64,000 nucleotides of DNA from Lichenicola sp965198655 (GTDB taxonomy: Bacteria; Pseudomonadota; Alphaproteobacteria; Acetobacterales; Acetobacteraceae), in the NCBI GenBank assembly GCA_965198655.1, contig OZ240668.1, positions 2,046,001 through 2,110,000 on the forward strand, in the 5' to 3' direction. The translations under genes and the position numbers were made by a program. Under the pieces are notes generated by a model. The model was not told the origin of the DNA. It was given only the letters and a program-made list of their open reading frames with translations, and did not search any database. Numbering within the stretch: the stretch's first letter is position 1; every line of letters begins with the position of its first letter. This document shows positions 56,396 through 64,000 of this stretch, piece after piece.

Positions 56396-57676
56396 ATGGA
56401 CCGGTTCCTGATCCGAGGCGGACGCCCGCTGCACGGCGAGATCCCGATCAGTGGCGCCAAGAACTCTGCGCTCAAGCTCCTGGTCGCAGGCCTGCTGACG
56501 TCGGAGCGGCTGGTGCTGTCGAACGTGCCGCGCATCGACGACATCGCGACGATGCGCCTGCTCCTGGCCCAGCACGGGATCGCGGTCGAGGACGTCAGCA
56601 CCCGGGCCGACGCTCCGCAAGCCGGCCAGGTGTTGTCGGTCGGCGGCGACATCACCAACACCGAGGCGCCTTATGACATCGTCTCCAAGATGCGCGCCTC
56701 GATCCTGGTGCTGGGACCGCTGCTGGCCCGCGCCCGCGAGGCCCGGGTGTCCCTGCCGGGCGGCTGCGCCATCGGCACCAGGCCGGTCGACCTGCACCTC
56801 AAGGGGCTGGAAGCGCTCGGCGCCGAGATACGCCTGGAAGCCGGCTACATCGACGCCCGCGCCCCGGCCGGCCTGACCGGCGCGCGGATCGTGCTCCCCT
56901 TCGCCTCGGTCGGCGCCACCGAGAACCTGCTGATGGCGGCCACCCTGGCCAACGGCCGCACCGAGATCGTCAACGCCGCGCGCGAGCCGGAGATCGACGA
57001 CCTGATCGCCTGTCTGAACGCGATGGGCGCGCAGATCACCGGGGCCGGCACCGGCATCCTGGTCATCGACGGCGTCGACCGGCTGCACGGCGCCCGTCAC
57101 GCCGTGGTCTCGGACCGCATCGAGTGCGGCACCTACGCCTGCGCGGTCGGCATCGCCGGCGGCGACGTGCGTCTGGTCGGCGGCCAGGTGGGCCACCTGC
57201 GCGCCGTCATGCGCACGCTGGAGGAGGCCGGCATCGAGGTGTTGGAGGAGGAGGACGCCATGCGCGTCCGCCGCTCCGGCCGGCTGCGCGGCGTCGACGT
57301 GATGACCGAGCCCTATCCGGGCTTCCCGACCGACATGCAGGCGCAGTTCATGGCGCTGTTCTCGGTCGCCGAGGGCGCCTCCATGATGACCGAGACGATC
57401 TTCGAGAACCGCTTCATGCATGTCCCCGAGCTCAACCGGATGGGTGCCCGGATCAACGTGCACGGCGCGTCGGCGATCATACGTGGCGTCGACTCCCTGT
57501 CCGGCGCCCAAGTGATGGCCACCGACCTGCGCGCCTCGTTCTCGCTGATCCTGGCCGGCCTGGCGGCGGCCGGGGAGACCATGCTGAGCCGGGTCTACCA
57601 CCTCGACCGCGGCTACGAGGCGGTCGAGCGCAAGCTGTCCGCCTGCGGCGCCGTGATCGAGCGCGTGCCTGGCTGA
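56396..57676 (+). CDS. murA: UDP-N-acetylglucosamine 1-carboxyvinyltransferase
   Basis: First committed step of peptidoglycan synthesis, 426 residues. K22 and N23 lie in SGAKNSALKLL, and the catalytic Cys124 in LPGGCAIGTRPVDLHLKGL. The C-terminal part has PYPGFPTDMQAQFMALFSVA and FENRFMHVPELNRMGARINV. Family length is about 420, so it is complete. It begins 15 bp after dcd and precedes hisG. Confidence 0.97.
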   Translation: MDRFLIRGGRPLHGEIPISGAKNSALKLLVAGLLTSERLVLSNVPRIDDIATMRLLLAQHGIAVEDVSTRADAPQAGQVLSVGGDITNTEAPYDIVSKMRASILVLGPLLARAREARVSLPGGCAIGTRPVDLHLKGLEALGAEIRLEAGYIDARAPAGLTGARIVLPFASVGATENLLMAATLANGRTEIVNAAREPEIDDLIACLNAMGAQITGAGTGILVIDGVDRLHGARHAVVSDRIECGTYACAVGIAGGDVRLVGGQVGHLRAVMRTLEEAGIEVLEEEDAMRVRRSGRLRGVDVMTEPYPGFPTDMQAQFMALFSVAEGASMMTETIFENRFMHVPELNRMGARINVHGASAIIRGVDSLSGAQVMATDLRASFSLILAGLAAAGETMLSRVYHLDRGYEAVERKLSACGAVIERVPG

Positions 57677-57779
57677 CGCCTCCGGTTCCTGCGCCAGCCT
57701 TCCGCTCCGGCTGCCCGGATGCTAACGCCCGCACCAGCGCCAAGGGCTGATCGCCCGCTAGGCGCGTTCCGGAGACGTC

Positions 57780-58493
57780 ATGTCCGTGCTGTCCAGAGCC
57801 GCCGCCTTCGCGCCGGAGATCGCCGCCCCGCTGGTCCTGGCGCTGCCGAAGGGCCGCATCCTGTCGGAATGCGCACCGTGTCTGGCGGCGGCCGGCGTGG
57901 TGCCGGCCGCCGACTGCTTCGACGAGGACAGCCGCCGCCTGCGCTTCCCGACCGACGACCCGATGCTCGACGTGATACGCGTCCGCCCGTTCGACGTGGC
58001 CACCTTTGTCGCGTTCGGCGCGGCGCAGATCGGCATCTGCGGCGCCGACGTGCTGATGGAGTTCGACTACCCGGAGATCTATGCGCCCCTCGACCTGCGC
58101 ATCGGCGGCTGCCGCGTGTCGATCGCCGAGCCGGTCGCCCTAGCGGTCCGGGACGATCCGGCGCGCTGGTCCCAGGTGCGGGTCGCGACCAAGTATCCCA
58201 ACATCGCCCGTCGCCACTTCGCCGCCCGCGGCGTGCATGCCGACATCATCCACCTGAACGGCGCGATGGAGCTGGCGCCCGGCCTTGGCCTGTGCCGCCT
58301 CATCGTCGACCTGGTGCAGACCGGCTCCACCCTGAAGGCAAACGGGCTGCGAGAGGTGCAGGTGATCGCCGAAGTGACCAGCCGGCTGATCGTCAACCGC
58401 ACCGCCCTCAAGACCAGGCCCGAGGCGATCGGAGCCTGGATCGAGCGGTTCCGTGCGGCGATCGACGGTTCCGGTTCGGACGCCCCCGCATGA
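57780..58493 (+). CDS. hisG: ATP phosphoribosyltransferase, short form
   Basis: First enzyme of histidine synthesis, 237 residues. It has LALPKGRILSE near the start, DVATFVAFGAAQIGICGADV, and the PRPP/ATP region DLVQTGSTLKANGLREV. The short length (no C-terminal regulatory domain) means it belongs to the HisG-short class that needs HisZ, which is not in the window. The stop overlaps the start of hisD. Confidence 0.95.
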   Translation: MSVLSRAAAFAPEIAAPLVLALPKGRILSECAPCLAAAGVVPAADCFDEDSRRLRFPTDDPMLDVIRVRPFDVATFVAFGAAQIGICGADVLMEFDYPEIYAPLDLRIGGCRVSIAEPVALAVRDDPARWSQVRVATKYPNIARRHFAARGVHADIIHLNGAMELAPGLGLCRLIVDLVQTGSTLKANGLREVQVIAEVTSRLIVNRTALKTRPEAIGAWIERFRAAIDGSGSDAPA

Positions 58494-59788
58494 GGCGCCT
58501 GTCGACAACCGATCCCGGGTTCGAGGCCGCCTTCACGGCCCTGGCGGAGGAGGTCCGCGACGGCGGCGCGGAGGTCGACGCGCCGGTGCGGGCGATCCTC
58601 GACTCGGTGCGCAAGACCGGCGACGCGGCGGTGTGCGCCTACACCGACCGGTTCGACCGGCACCAGCAGCCGCTCCTGCCGGACCGGCTGCGCATCACCC
58701 CGGCCGAGATCGACGATGCCGTGGCACGGGTCGAGCCGGCCCTGGCCGAGGCGCTCGGCTTCGCCGCCCGACGCATCGAAGCGTTCCACCGCGCCCAGCT
58801 CCCGCACGACTTTTCCTACGAGGACGAGGCCGGCCTCACGCTCGGCCTGCGCTGGACCGCGCTCGACGCGGTCGGGATCTACGTCCCCGGCGGCACCGCC
58901 GCCTACCCGTCCTCGGTGCTGATGAACGCCGTGCCGGCCCGGGTCGCCGGCGTCGGCCGGATCGCCATGTGCGTTCCCTGCCCCGGCGGCCGGCTGAACC
59001 CGCTGGTGCTGGCGGCGGCACGGCTGGCCGAGGTGGACGAGATCTACCGCATCGGCGGCGCGCAGGCGGTCGGCGCCCTGGCCTACGGCACCGCGACGAT
59101 CCCGGCCGTGGACCGCATCGTCGGTCCTGGCAACGCGTATGTCGCCGAAGCCAAGCGGCAGGTGTTCGGCCGCGTCGGCATCGACAGCATCGCGGGGCCC
59201 TCGGAGGTGGTGATCGTCGCCGACCGCGACAACGATCCCGAGCACGTGGCCCTCGACCTGCTGGCTCAGGCCGAGCACGACGCGCTGGCGCAGTCGATCC
59301 TGTTCACCGACCACGCCGGCTTCGCCGATGCCGTCGCCGACGCCGTCGCCCGCGCGCTCCCCACCCTGCCCCGCGCCGCGATCGCGGGTGCGAGCTGGGA
59401 CAACTACGGCGCCATCATCGTGGCCGACGCCCAGGCCGAGATCTGGCCGCTGGTGAACCGCCTGGCGCCCGAACACCTGCAGCTCATGCTGGCCGACGAC
59501 ACGCAAGCGTTCCGCTGCATCCGCCACGCCGGCGCGATCTTCCGCGGCAGGCATTGTCCGGAAGCGATCGGCGACTACGTCGGCGGTCCGAACCACGTCC
59601 TACCGACCAGCCGCACCGCGCGGTATGCCTCCGGGCTGTCCGTCTACGACTTCCTGAAGCGCACCACCTGGGTAGCCGCCGGCGCGGACGGCCTGGCCCG
59701 GGTCGGCCCGGCTGCCGTCGCACTCGCGGAGGCCGAAGGCCTGCAAGCGCATGCGCGCAGCGTGGCGACGCGGCTCGGACGCGCTTGA
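58490..59788 (+). CDS. hisD: Histidinol dehydrogenase
   Basis: Zinc-dependent enzyme of 432 residues that oxidises histidinol to histidine in two steps. Conserved blocks are ALDAVGIYVPGGTAAYPSSV, YRIGGAQAVGALAYGT, RIVGPGNAYVAEAKRQVFG, IAGPSEVVIVAD, DLLAQAEHDALAQSILFTD (catalytic Glu-His) and VGGPNHVLPTSRTARYASG. The ATG overlaps hisG (ATGA), so hisG and hisD are translationally coupled. Confidence 0.97.
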   Translation: MRRLSTTDPGFEAAFTALAEEVRDGGAEVDAPVRAILDSVRKTGDAAVCAYTDRFDRHQQPLLPDRLRITPAEIDDAVARVEPALAEALGFAARRIEAFHRAQLPHDFSYEDEAGLTLGLRWTALDAVGIYVPGGTAAYPSSVLMNAVPARVAGVGRIAMCVPCPGGRLNPLVLAAARLAEVDEIYRIGGAQAVGALAYGTATIPAVDRIVGPGNAYVAEAKRQVFGRVGIDSIAGPSEVVIVADRDNDPEHVALDLLAQAEHDALAQSILFTDHAGFADAVADAVARALPTLPRAAIAGASWDNYGAIIVADAQAEIWPLVNRLAPEHLQLMLADDTQAFRCIRHAGAIFRGRHCPEAIGDYVGGPNHVLPTSRTARYASGLSVYDFLKRTTWVAAGADGLARVGPAAVALAEAEGLQAHARSVATRLGRA

Positions 59789-59947
59789 CCCGGAACCAGG
59801 CAGTCCTCATGTTCCGCCCCGATCCCCCGTGCGAACGGGCCGTCGGCATGTGCTCGTGCCGCGTTCCCCATCCCGGATCCCCTCCATCACGGACCAGGAG
59901 GCGCCTGATGCGTCGATACCCCATGCTTCAACGACAAGACCGATGCG

Positions 59948-60166
59948 ATGTCTAAGGAAGACATGATCGAGTTCAGCGGCACCGTGCAGGAGCTGCTGCC
60001 CAACGCGATGTTCCGGGTGAAGCTCGACAACGAGCACACCATCCTCGCCCATACCAGCGGCAAGATGCGCAAGAACCGAATCCGCGTCCTCGCCGGCGAC
60101 CGCGTCAACGTCGAGATGACGCCCTACGACCTGTCCAAGGGTCGAATCACCTTCCGCTTCAAGTAG
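59948..60166 (+). CDS. infA: Translation initiation factor IF-1
   Basis: 72-residue single OB-fold (S1) protein beginning MSKEDMIEFSGTVQELLPNA and containing MFRVKLDNEHTILAHTSGKM, then RKNRIRVLAGDRVNVEMTPY and ending LSKGRITFRFK. The length and sequence are typical. The 159 bp before it hold no gene and should carry its promoter. It is followed after seven bases by maf. Confidence 0.97.
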   Translation: MSKEDMIEFSGTVQELLPNAMFRVKLDNEHTILAHTSGKMRKNRIRVLAGDRVNVEMTPYDLSKGRITFRFK

Positions 60167-60173
60167 GACCAGG

Positions 60174-60773
60174 TTGGCCGGGCCCGACCGGACCTCGCGC
60201 GCCAGGCTCTTCCTCGCCTCCGCGAGCCCGCGCCGTCGGGACCTGCTGGCGCAGATCGGGATCGTTCCCGACGCCATTCTTGCTCCCAACATTGACGAAA
60301 CGCCCTACCCGCGCGAGCTGCCGCGTGCCTATGTCGCCCGGCTGGCCGAGGCCAAGGCATCGGCGGCGACGGCGCTGGCGCCCGAAACCGGGATGGTGCT
60401 GGCTGCCGACACCGCGGTCGCCCTCGGGCGCCGGATCCTGCCCAAGGCCGAAGACGAGGCCTGCGCCCGGCGCTGCCTGTCCCTGCTGTCCGGCCGCCGC
60501 CACACCGTGCTCACCGCGGTGGCGCTGCACCTGCCCGATGGCAGCCGATCAAGCCGGATCGTGGAAAGCGTGGTCGGCCTGTCCCGCCTGACCGACCGGC
60601 AGCTCGACGCGCTGATCGCGGCCGGCGACTGGCACGGCAAGGCCGGCGGCTACGCGCTGCAGGGCCACATCGCAGCCTTCGTGCGCTACCTGTCCGGCAG
60701 CTATTCCAACGTGGTCGGCCTGCCCTTGTTCGAGACGGCACAGCTCCTGCGGGGACGCGGCTGGCTGTCTTGA
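60174..60773 (+). CDS. maf: Maf-family nucleotide pyrophosphatase
   Basis: House-cleaning hydrolase that removes non-canonical nucleotides, 199 residues. It has LFLASASPRRRDLLAQIGI, then YVARLAEAKASA, LAADTAVALGRRILPKAEDE, LSLLSGRRHTVLTAVALHLP, and ends with GKAGGYALQGHIAAFVRYLS. A TTG start is used (60174); the SD-like AGG lies close. The stop overlaps the next start (TTGA). Confidence 0.93.
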   Translation: MAGPDRTSRARLFLASASPRRRDLLAQIGIVPDAILAPNIDETPYPRELPRAYVARLAEAKASAATALAPETGMVLAADTAVALGRRILPKAEDEACARRCLSLLSGRRHTVLTAVALHLPDGSRSSRIVESVVGLSRLTDRQLDALIAAGDWHGKAGGYALQGHIAAFVRYLSGSYSNVVGLPLFETAQLLRGRGWLS

Positions 60774-61873
60774 GCGTCCGCCTCCTGGCAGCCTGCAGTC
60801 CGGGCGAGGTCCGCATCGCGATGGTCGACGGCGAGCGCCTGCTCGACTACGCGCTGTGGCGGCCGGGAGCGCCGGACGGCGTCGGCGACCGTTACCGCGG
60901 CCGTGTCGAGGCGGTGCTCCCGGCGCTGGGCGGCGCGTTCGTGTTCCTTGGCGCCGGGTCCGGCTTCCTGCCGCTCCGGGAGGGCGACGGGCGCCTGGGC
61001 GACGGCGATCCGGTGCTGGTGCAGGTCGTTCGCAGCGCCCAGGGGGGCAAGGGACCGCGGCTGAGCCTGGCCGAAGCGGGATCCGAGCCCGCCGCCGGTC
61101 CACCCGGGCTGCTCGCCGCCGGTCCCGACCCCCTGGCCCGGCTCGCCGCCGCCCATCCCGACGCGCCGATCGTCGCCGACGATCCCTCCGTCGCCGTCGC
61201 CCTGGCGCCAGGGCTGCGCGGCCGGACCACGCTGTCCGCGATTGCGATCCCGGCCGAGGTCGAGGCGCAGATCGACACGCTTTCCGAGGCCGTCATCGCC
61301 CTTCCGGGCGGCATGCGGGCCAGCATCCACCCGACCCCGGCCCTGGTCGCCATCGACCTGGACGGCGCCGCCGCCAGCGCCGGACGCCAGCTCAAGCAGG
61401 TCGCGCAGTTCGCCGCCAATCGCGTCGCGATCGGGCCGCTGCTGCACCAGGTACGCCTGCGCAACCTGTCCGGCGCGATCCTGATCGACCTGGCCGGCCT
61501 GGCGGCGCGCAAGCGCTCGGCGCTGCGCCCGGAGATCGAGACGGCCCTGGCCCAGGACCCGCTGCGGCCGAGGCTGCTCGGCTTCACTGCCCTCGGCCTG
61601 GTGGAGATCCTGCGGCCGCGCATCCATCCGCCGCTGCACGAACTGCTGGCCGGACCGCATGCCGCCGCGCTTGCCGCCCTGCGCGCGGCCGACCGGATCG
61701 CGACGGCGCCCCCGCACCGCCTGCCTATCCTGGTTGCCGGGCTGGAGGTGGCGGCAGCGCTGGAACGGGACGGCCTAGCGCGCGACGCCCTGGCGCGGCG
61801 CGCGGGGCGACCCATCTCGATCCGGACCGACCCGTCCCTTCCCGCGCTTGCCTGGAGTCTCGACCATGGCTGA
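60770..61873 (+). CDS. Short RNase E/G-type ribonuclease
   Basis: Protein of 367 residues with the RNase G core but clearly shorter than the ~480-500 of standard RNase G. An S1-like domain occurs at about residues 35-105 (YRGRVEAVLPALGGAFVFLG). The two catalytic aspartates appear conserved in ALVAIDLDGAA and GAILIDLAGLA. The zinc-link CPxCxG near the end of standard enzymes is missing. The gene starts at TTG in the maf stop and overlaps yacG. It may be a dedicated, truncated relative. Confidence 0.8.
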   Translation: MSVRLLAACSPGEVRIAMVDGERLLDYALWRPGAPDGVGDRYRGRVEAVLPALGGAFVFLGAGSGFLPLREGDGRLGDGDPVLVQVVRSAQGGKGPRLSLAEAGSEPAAGPPGLLAAGPDPLARLAAAHPDAPIVADDPSVAVALAPGLRGRTTLSAIAIPAEVEAQIDTLSEAVIALPGGMRASIHPTPALVAIDLDGAAASAGRQLKQVAQFAANRVAIGPLLHQVRLRNLSGAILIDLAGLAARKRSALRPEIETALAQDPLRPRLLGFTALGLVEILRPRIHPPLHELLAGPHAAALAALRAADRIATAPPHRLPILVAGLEVAAALERDGLARDALARRAGRPISIRTDPSLPALAWSLDHG

Positions 61874-62087
61874 CCAAGCCACGCCTGCCGGGACCGGCCC
61901 CGCATCGGCGCCCTGCCCGATCTGCGGCCGGCCGGCGCTGCCGCAGCACCGGCCGTTCTGCTCGGTCCGCTGCGCCGATGCCGATCTCGGCCGCTGGCTC
62001 ACCGGCCAATACCGCGTTCCCGGACCGCCGGCCGATCCGGATGACCCCGCCGGCGGCCGGCTTGATCCGGAGGAAGGCATGGGCTAA
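61866..62087 (+). CDS. yacG: Zinc-binding DNA gyrase inhibitor YacG
   Basis: 73 residues with the zinc motif C17-x2-C20...C32-x3-C36 in CPICGRPALP and RPFCSVRCADADLGRWL. Its family inhibits DNA gyrase by binding GyrB. The gene starts eight bases before the end of the RNase gene, so the two are translationally coupled. The C-terminus is acidic and Pro-rich. It is complete. Confidence 0.92.
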   Translation: MADQATPAGTGPASAPCPICGRPALPQHRPFCSVRCADADLGRWLTGQYRVPGPPADPDDPAGGRLDPEEGMG

Positions 62088-62137
62088 AGCCTGCGCCACC
62101 AACGGACCGGCGCTGCGCCACGTCCAGCAGGGCAGAA

Positions 62138-62213
62138 GCCCGGGTAGCTCAGTTGGTAGAGCATGCGACTGAAAATCGCAGTGTCGGTGGTTCGAATCCG
62201 CCCCCGGGCACCA
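62138..62213 (+). tRNA. tRNA-Phe (GAA)
   Basis: 76 nt with encoded CCA. The acceptor stem is GCCCGGG/CCCGGGC, the anticodon loop CTGAAAA gives GAA, and the T-loop is GGTTCGAATCC. It follows yacG after 50 bp and precedes the ABC exporter genes. Confidence 0.96.
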
Positions 62214-62266
62214 TGTCTCGCCGTTCCGTCCCCGGTCCCGTTCCCGATCCCCCGGAGGGCTCGCCC

Positions 62267-63115
62267 ATGGCGCCGCGCGCCACCGCCGCCGCCGAGCCGC
62301 TCCTCGACCTCCAGCCGGAAGACACTTCCGCGCGCCTGCGCCACGCGTTGCGCGACCTGGCCGAGGCCGGCCGGCTGTGGCGCCTGTGCTGGACCCTGGG
62401 CTGGCTCGACGTGAAGCTGCGCTATCGCGGCTCGGTGCTGGGCCCGTTCTGGCTGACCGCGTCCACCGCGGTGATGGTGGCGGCGATGAGCCTGCTCTAC
62501 AGCACCTTGTTCCGGACCGACCTGGGCACCTTCACGCCGTTCCTGTCGCTGTCGCTGGTGCTGTGGGGCTTCATCGGCGGCGTGGTGAACGAGGGCGCCA
62601 CCTGCTTCACCCACGCCGAGGGCATGATCCGCTCCATGCGGCTGCCGTTCGCGCTGCACGCCGCCCGCTGCATCATACGCAACATCCTGGTGCTGCTGCA
62701 CAACGTCGTGGTGGTCGTGGTGGTGTTCGCGATCTTCCGCGTCTGGCCTGGCCACCACGCGCTGTGGGCGCTGCCGGGGGCAGCACTCTGGCTGCTGGAC
62801 GCCGTCGCCGCCTGCCTGCTGCTCGGCACGCTGGGTGCCCGCTACCGCGACATCCCGCCGATCATCTCCAGCCTGATGCAGATCTTCTTCTTCATCAGCC
62901 CGATCATCTGGCGGCCGGAGCTGATCACACGCGGCCATGCCTGGCTGCAGCTCAACCCGTTCTACGCGCTGATCGAGATCGTGCGGCGCCCGCTGCTGGG
63001 CGAGCAGGCGGGCGCGCATCTGTGGCGGCTGTCGATCGCCGACAGCGCCCTGCTGTGGGTCGCCGCCCTGCTGCTGTTCATGCGCGTGCGTGCCCGCCTC
63101 GCCTACTGGATCTGA
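62267..63115 (+). CDS. ABC-2 type polysaccharide export permease
   Basis: Inner-membrane permease, 282 residues with six hydrophobic segments. Conserved features of the O-antigen/capsule export permeases (Wzm/KpsM) are LGWLDVKLRYRGSVLGPFWL, YSTLFRTDLGTFTPFLSLSL, LGARYRDIPPIISSLMQIFF and ISPIIWRPELI. The ATG at 62267 follows GGAGGG at proper distance and is preferred to an earlier ATG at the last base of tRNA-Phe. The ATPase gene overlaps its end. Confidence 0.92.
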   Translation: MAPRATAAAEPLLDLQPEDTSARLRHALRDLAEAGRLWRLCWTLGWLDVKLRYRGSVLGPFWLTASTAVMVAAMSLLYSTLFRTDLGTFTPFLSLSLVLWGFIGGVVNEGATCFTHAEGMIRSMRLPFALHAARCIIRNILVLLHNVVVVVVVFAIFRVWPGHHALWALPGAALWLLDAVAACLLLGTLGARYRDIPPIISSLMQIFFFISPIIWRPELITRGHAWLQLNPFYALIEIVRRPLLGEQAGAHLWRLSIADSALLWVAALLLFMRVRARLAYWI

Positions 63116-63938
63116 AGCGTTGGATGCGCCCCCGCCCACCCGGTCGGACGCCAGCGTGGTGGTGCGGGACCTGCACGTCACCTTCCCGCTCTACCACGGC
63201 AGCGCGCGCACGCTGCGCCGTTCCCTGGCCAAGGTCGCCTCCAGCCGCTTCGAGCAGGACCAGCAGCAGCGCATGGTGGTGCAGGCGTTGCGCGGCGTCT
63301 CGTTCTCGCTCCAGCCAGGCGACCGGCTCGGCTTGGTCGGCGGCAACGGCGCCGGCAAGACCACGCTGCTGCGGGCACTGGCCGGCATCTACGAGCCGGT
63401 GGCGGGCCGGGTCACGGTGCGCGGCGAGATCAACGCCCTGCTCGACACCAATCTCGGCATGAACGCCGAGCTGACCGGCCGGGAGAACATCGCCCTGCGC
63501 GGCCTGCACGCCGGGCTGACCCCGCGCCGGATCAGGACCATCGAGGACGACGTGCAGGACTTCGCCGACCTCGGCAGCTTCCTCGACATGCCGGTGCGCA
63601 CCTACAGCTCCGGCATGGTGGTGCGCCTCGGCTTCGCGCTCGCCACCTCGATCCGGCCGCGCGTGCTGCTGATGGACGAATGGTTCCTGGCCGGCGACAC
63701 CAACTTCATGATGAAGGCGCAGAACCGGCTGGAGCAGTTGGTGCGCCAGGCGGAGATCCTGGTGATCTCCACCCACCAGCTCGACGTGGTGGCCGCCTGG
63801 TGCACCCAGGTGCTGTGGATGGACGGCGGCACCATCCGCCTCCAGGGACCGCCGGAAACAGTGCTTCCGGCCTACATGGCCGACGAGCCGCCCTCGGCCG
63901 ACGGCGACCTGGTCAGGGATGTGGCCGAAGCGGGCTGA
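63090..63938 (+). CDS. ABC polysaccharide export ATPase (Wzt/KpsT-like)
   Basis: ATP-binding subunit of 282 residues. Walker A is in LVGGNGAGKTTLLRAL, the signature motif is YSSGMVVRLGFALATS and Walker B reads VLLMDEWFLAGD, followed by the STHQLD switch. The extended N-terminus (TFPLYHGSARTLRRSLAKVA) is typical of this subfamily. The start may be the GTG at 63090 overlapping the permease or TTG at 63120. Together with the permease it exports a glycan made by the neighbouring glycosyltransferases or by others elsewhere. Confidence 0.92.
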   Translation: MPASPTGSEALDAPPPTRSDASVVVRDLHVTFPLYHGSARTLRRSLAKVASSRFEQDQQQRMVVQALRGVSFSLQPGDRLGLVGGNGAGKTTLLRALAGIYEPVAGRVTVRGEINALLDTNLGMNAELTGRENIALRGLHAGLTPRRIRTIEDDVQDFADLGSFLDMPVRTYSSGMVVRLGFALATSIRPRVLLMDEWFLAGDTNFMMKAQNRLEQLVRQAEILVISTHQLDVVAAWCTQVLWMDGGTIRLQGPPETVLPAYMADEPPSADGDLVRDVAEAG

Positions 63939-63945
63939 GGGCGCA

Positions 63946-64000
63946 TGGTGGGCCGGGTGGGGGTCGAACCCACGACCATTCGATTAAAAGTCGAATGCTC
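63946..64000 (-). tRNA. tRNA-Lys (TTT), 5' part cut by the window edge
   Basis: 55 nt of the 3' side, including encoded CCA (ends at 63946). The anticodon loop is CTTTTAA (TTT) with a stem CGA/TCG, and the T-loop is GGTTCGACCC. The acceptor 3' side is CCGGCCCA. The 5' part lies beyond base 64000. Confidence 0.92.

Noticed and set aside
55754..57601. Minus-strand frame of 615 codons opposite dcd and murA
   Set aside because: It is His/Asp/Gln/Arg-rich shadow sequence with no motif; dcd and murA are unmistakable on the plus strand.
58079..59596. Minus-strand frame of 505 codons opposite hisG and hisD
   Set aside because: The composition is a shadow and it covers the known hisG–hisD overlap; no family pattern.

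Overview
The window is high-GC alphaproteobacterial chromosome, most likely Acetobacteraceae (Rhodospirillales). The 16S text, the 16S–tRNA-Ile–tRNA-Ala–23S–5S–tRNA-fMet operon and the dcd–murA–hisG–hisD–infA–maf–rng–yacG block fit that family. No database search was possible, so the family call is from recognition only.

Layout. (1) 1–8.9 kb, envelope genes: a minus-strand peptidoglycan operon (MltB-type lytic transglycosylase, RlpA-like lipoprotein, D,D-carboxypeptidase cut by the window edge), then an AsmA-like protein, a DedA/ATP-grasp pair, a lone MCE protein, UppP and a secreted SGNH hydrolase. (2) 9.0–31.8 kb, a contractile-tail phage cluster. All structural genes lie on the minus strand and read from right to left: two small regulatory-type genes, a terminator, small and large terminase, portal, scaffold, capsid, connectors, sheath, tube, frameshifted chaperone, short tape-measure candidate, baseplate and fibre. 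A plus-strand glycosyltransferase faces the fibre. I found no integrase, replication or lysis gene, so this is a remnant, a satellite-like or a domesticated particle cluster. (3) 31.8–33.2 kb, junction: AT-rich DNA, a fragment of an alpha-oxoamine synthase (serine palmitoyltransferase/KBL type) and a DUF2141-like gene. (4) 33.2–48.8 kb, lipid and glycan envelope genes: a fatty-acid hydroxylase, two polytopic GT-C-like proteins, LptF and LptG, an inositol module (Ino1, nucleotidyltransferase, CDP-alcohol phosphotransferase), three glycosyltransferases, a radical SAM protein and a Wzx-like flippase. (5) 48.8–54.1 kb, a complete rRNA operon on the minus strand. (6) 54.7–64 kb, housekeeping genes on the plus strand: TetR, tRNA-Thr, dcd, murA, hisGD, infA, maf, rng-like, yacG, tRNA-Phe, a polysaccharide ABC exporter, and a tRNA-Lys cut by the right edge.

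The most interesting points are: a 211-residue element in the Walker A loop of the large terminase with the Trp-Cys-Thr signature of a class 3 intein; a canonical A AAA AAC slip site joining two tail-chaperone frames, which reveals a 57-residue extension without its own start; a tail/connector protein fused to a WbsX/GH99-like glycosidase domain; an in-frame block of palindromic repeats inside a membrane-protein gene; and a split, overlapping version of the inositol-phosphate cytidylyltransferase/DIPP-synthase pair next to Ino1.
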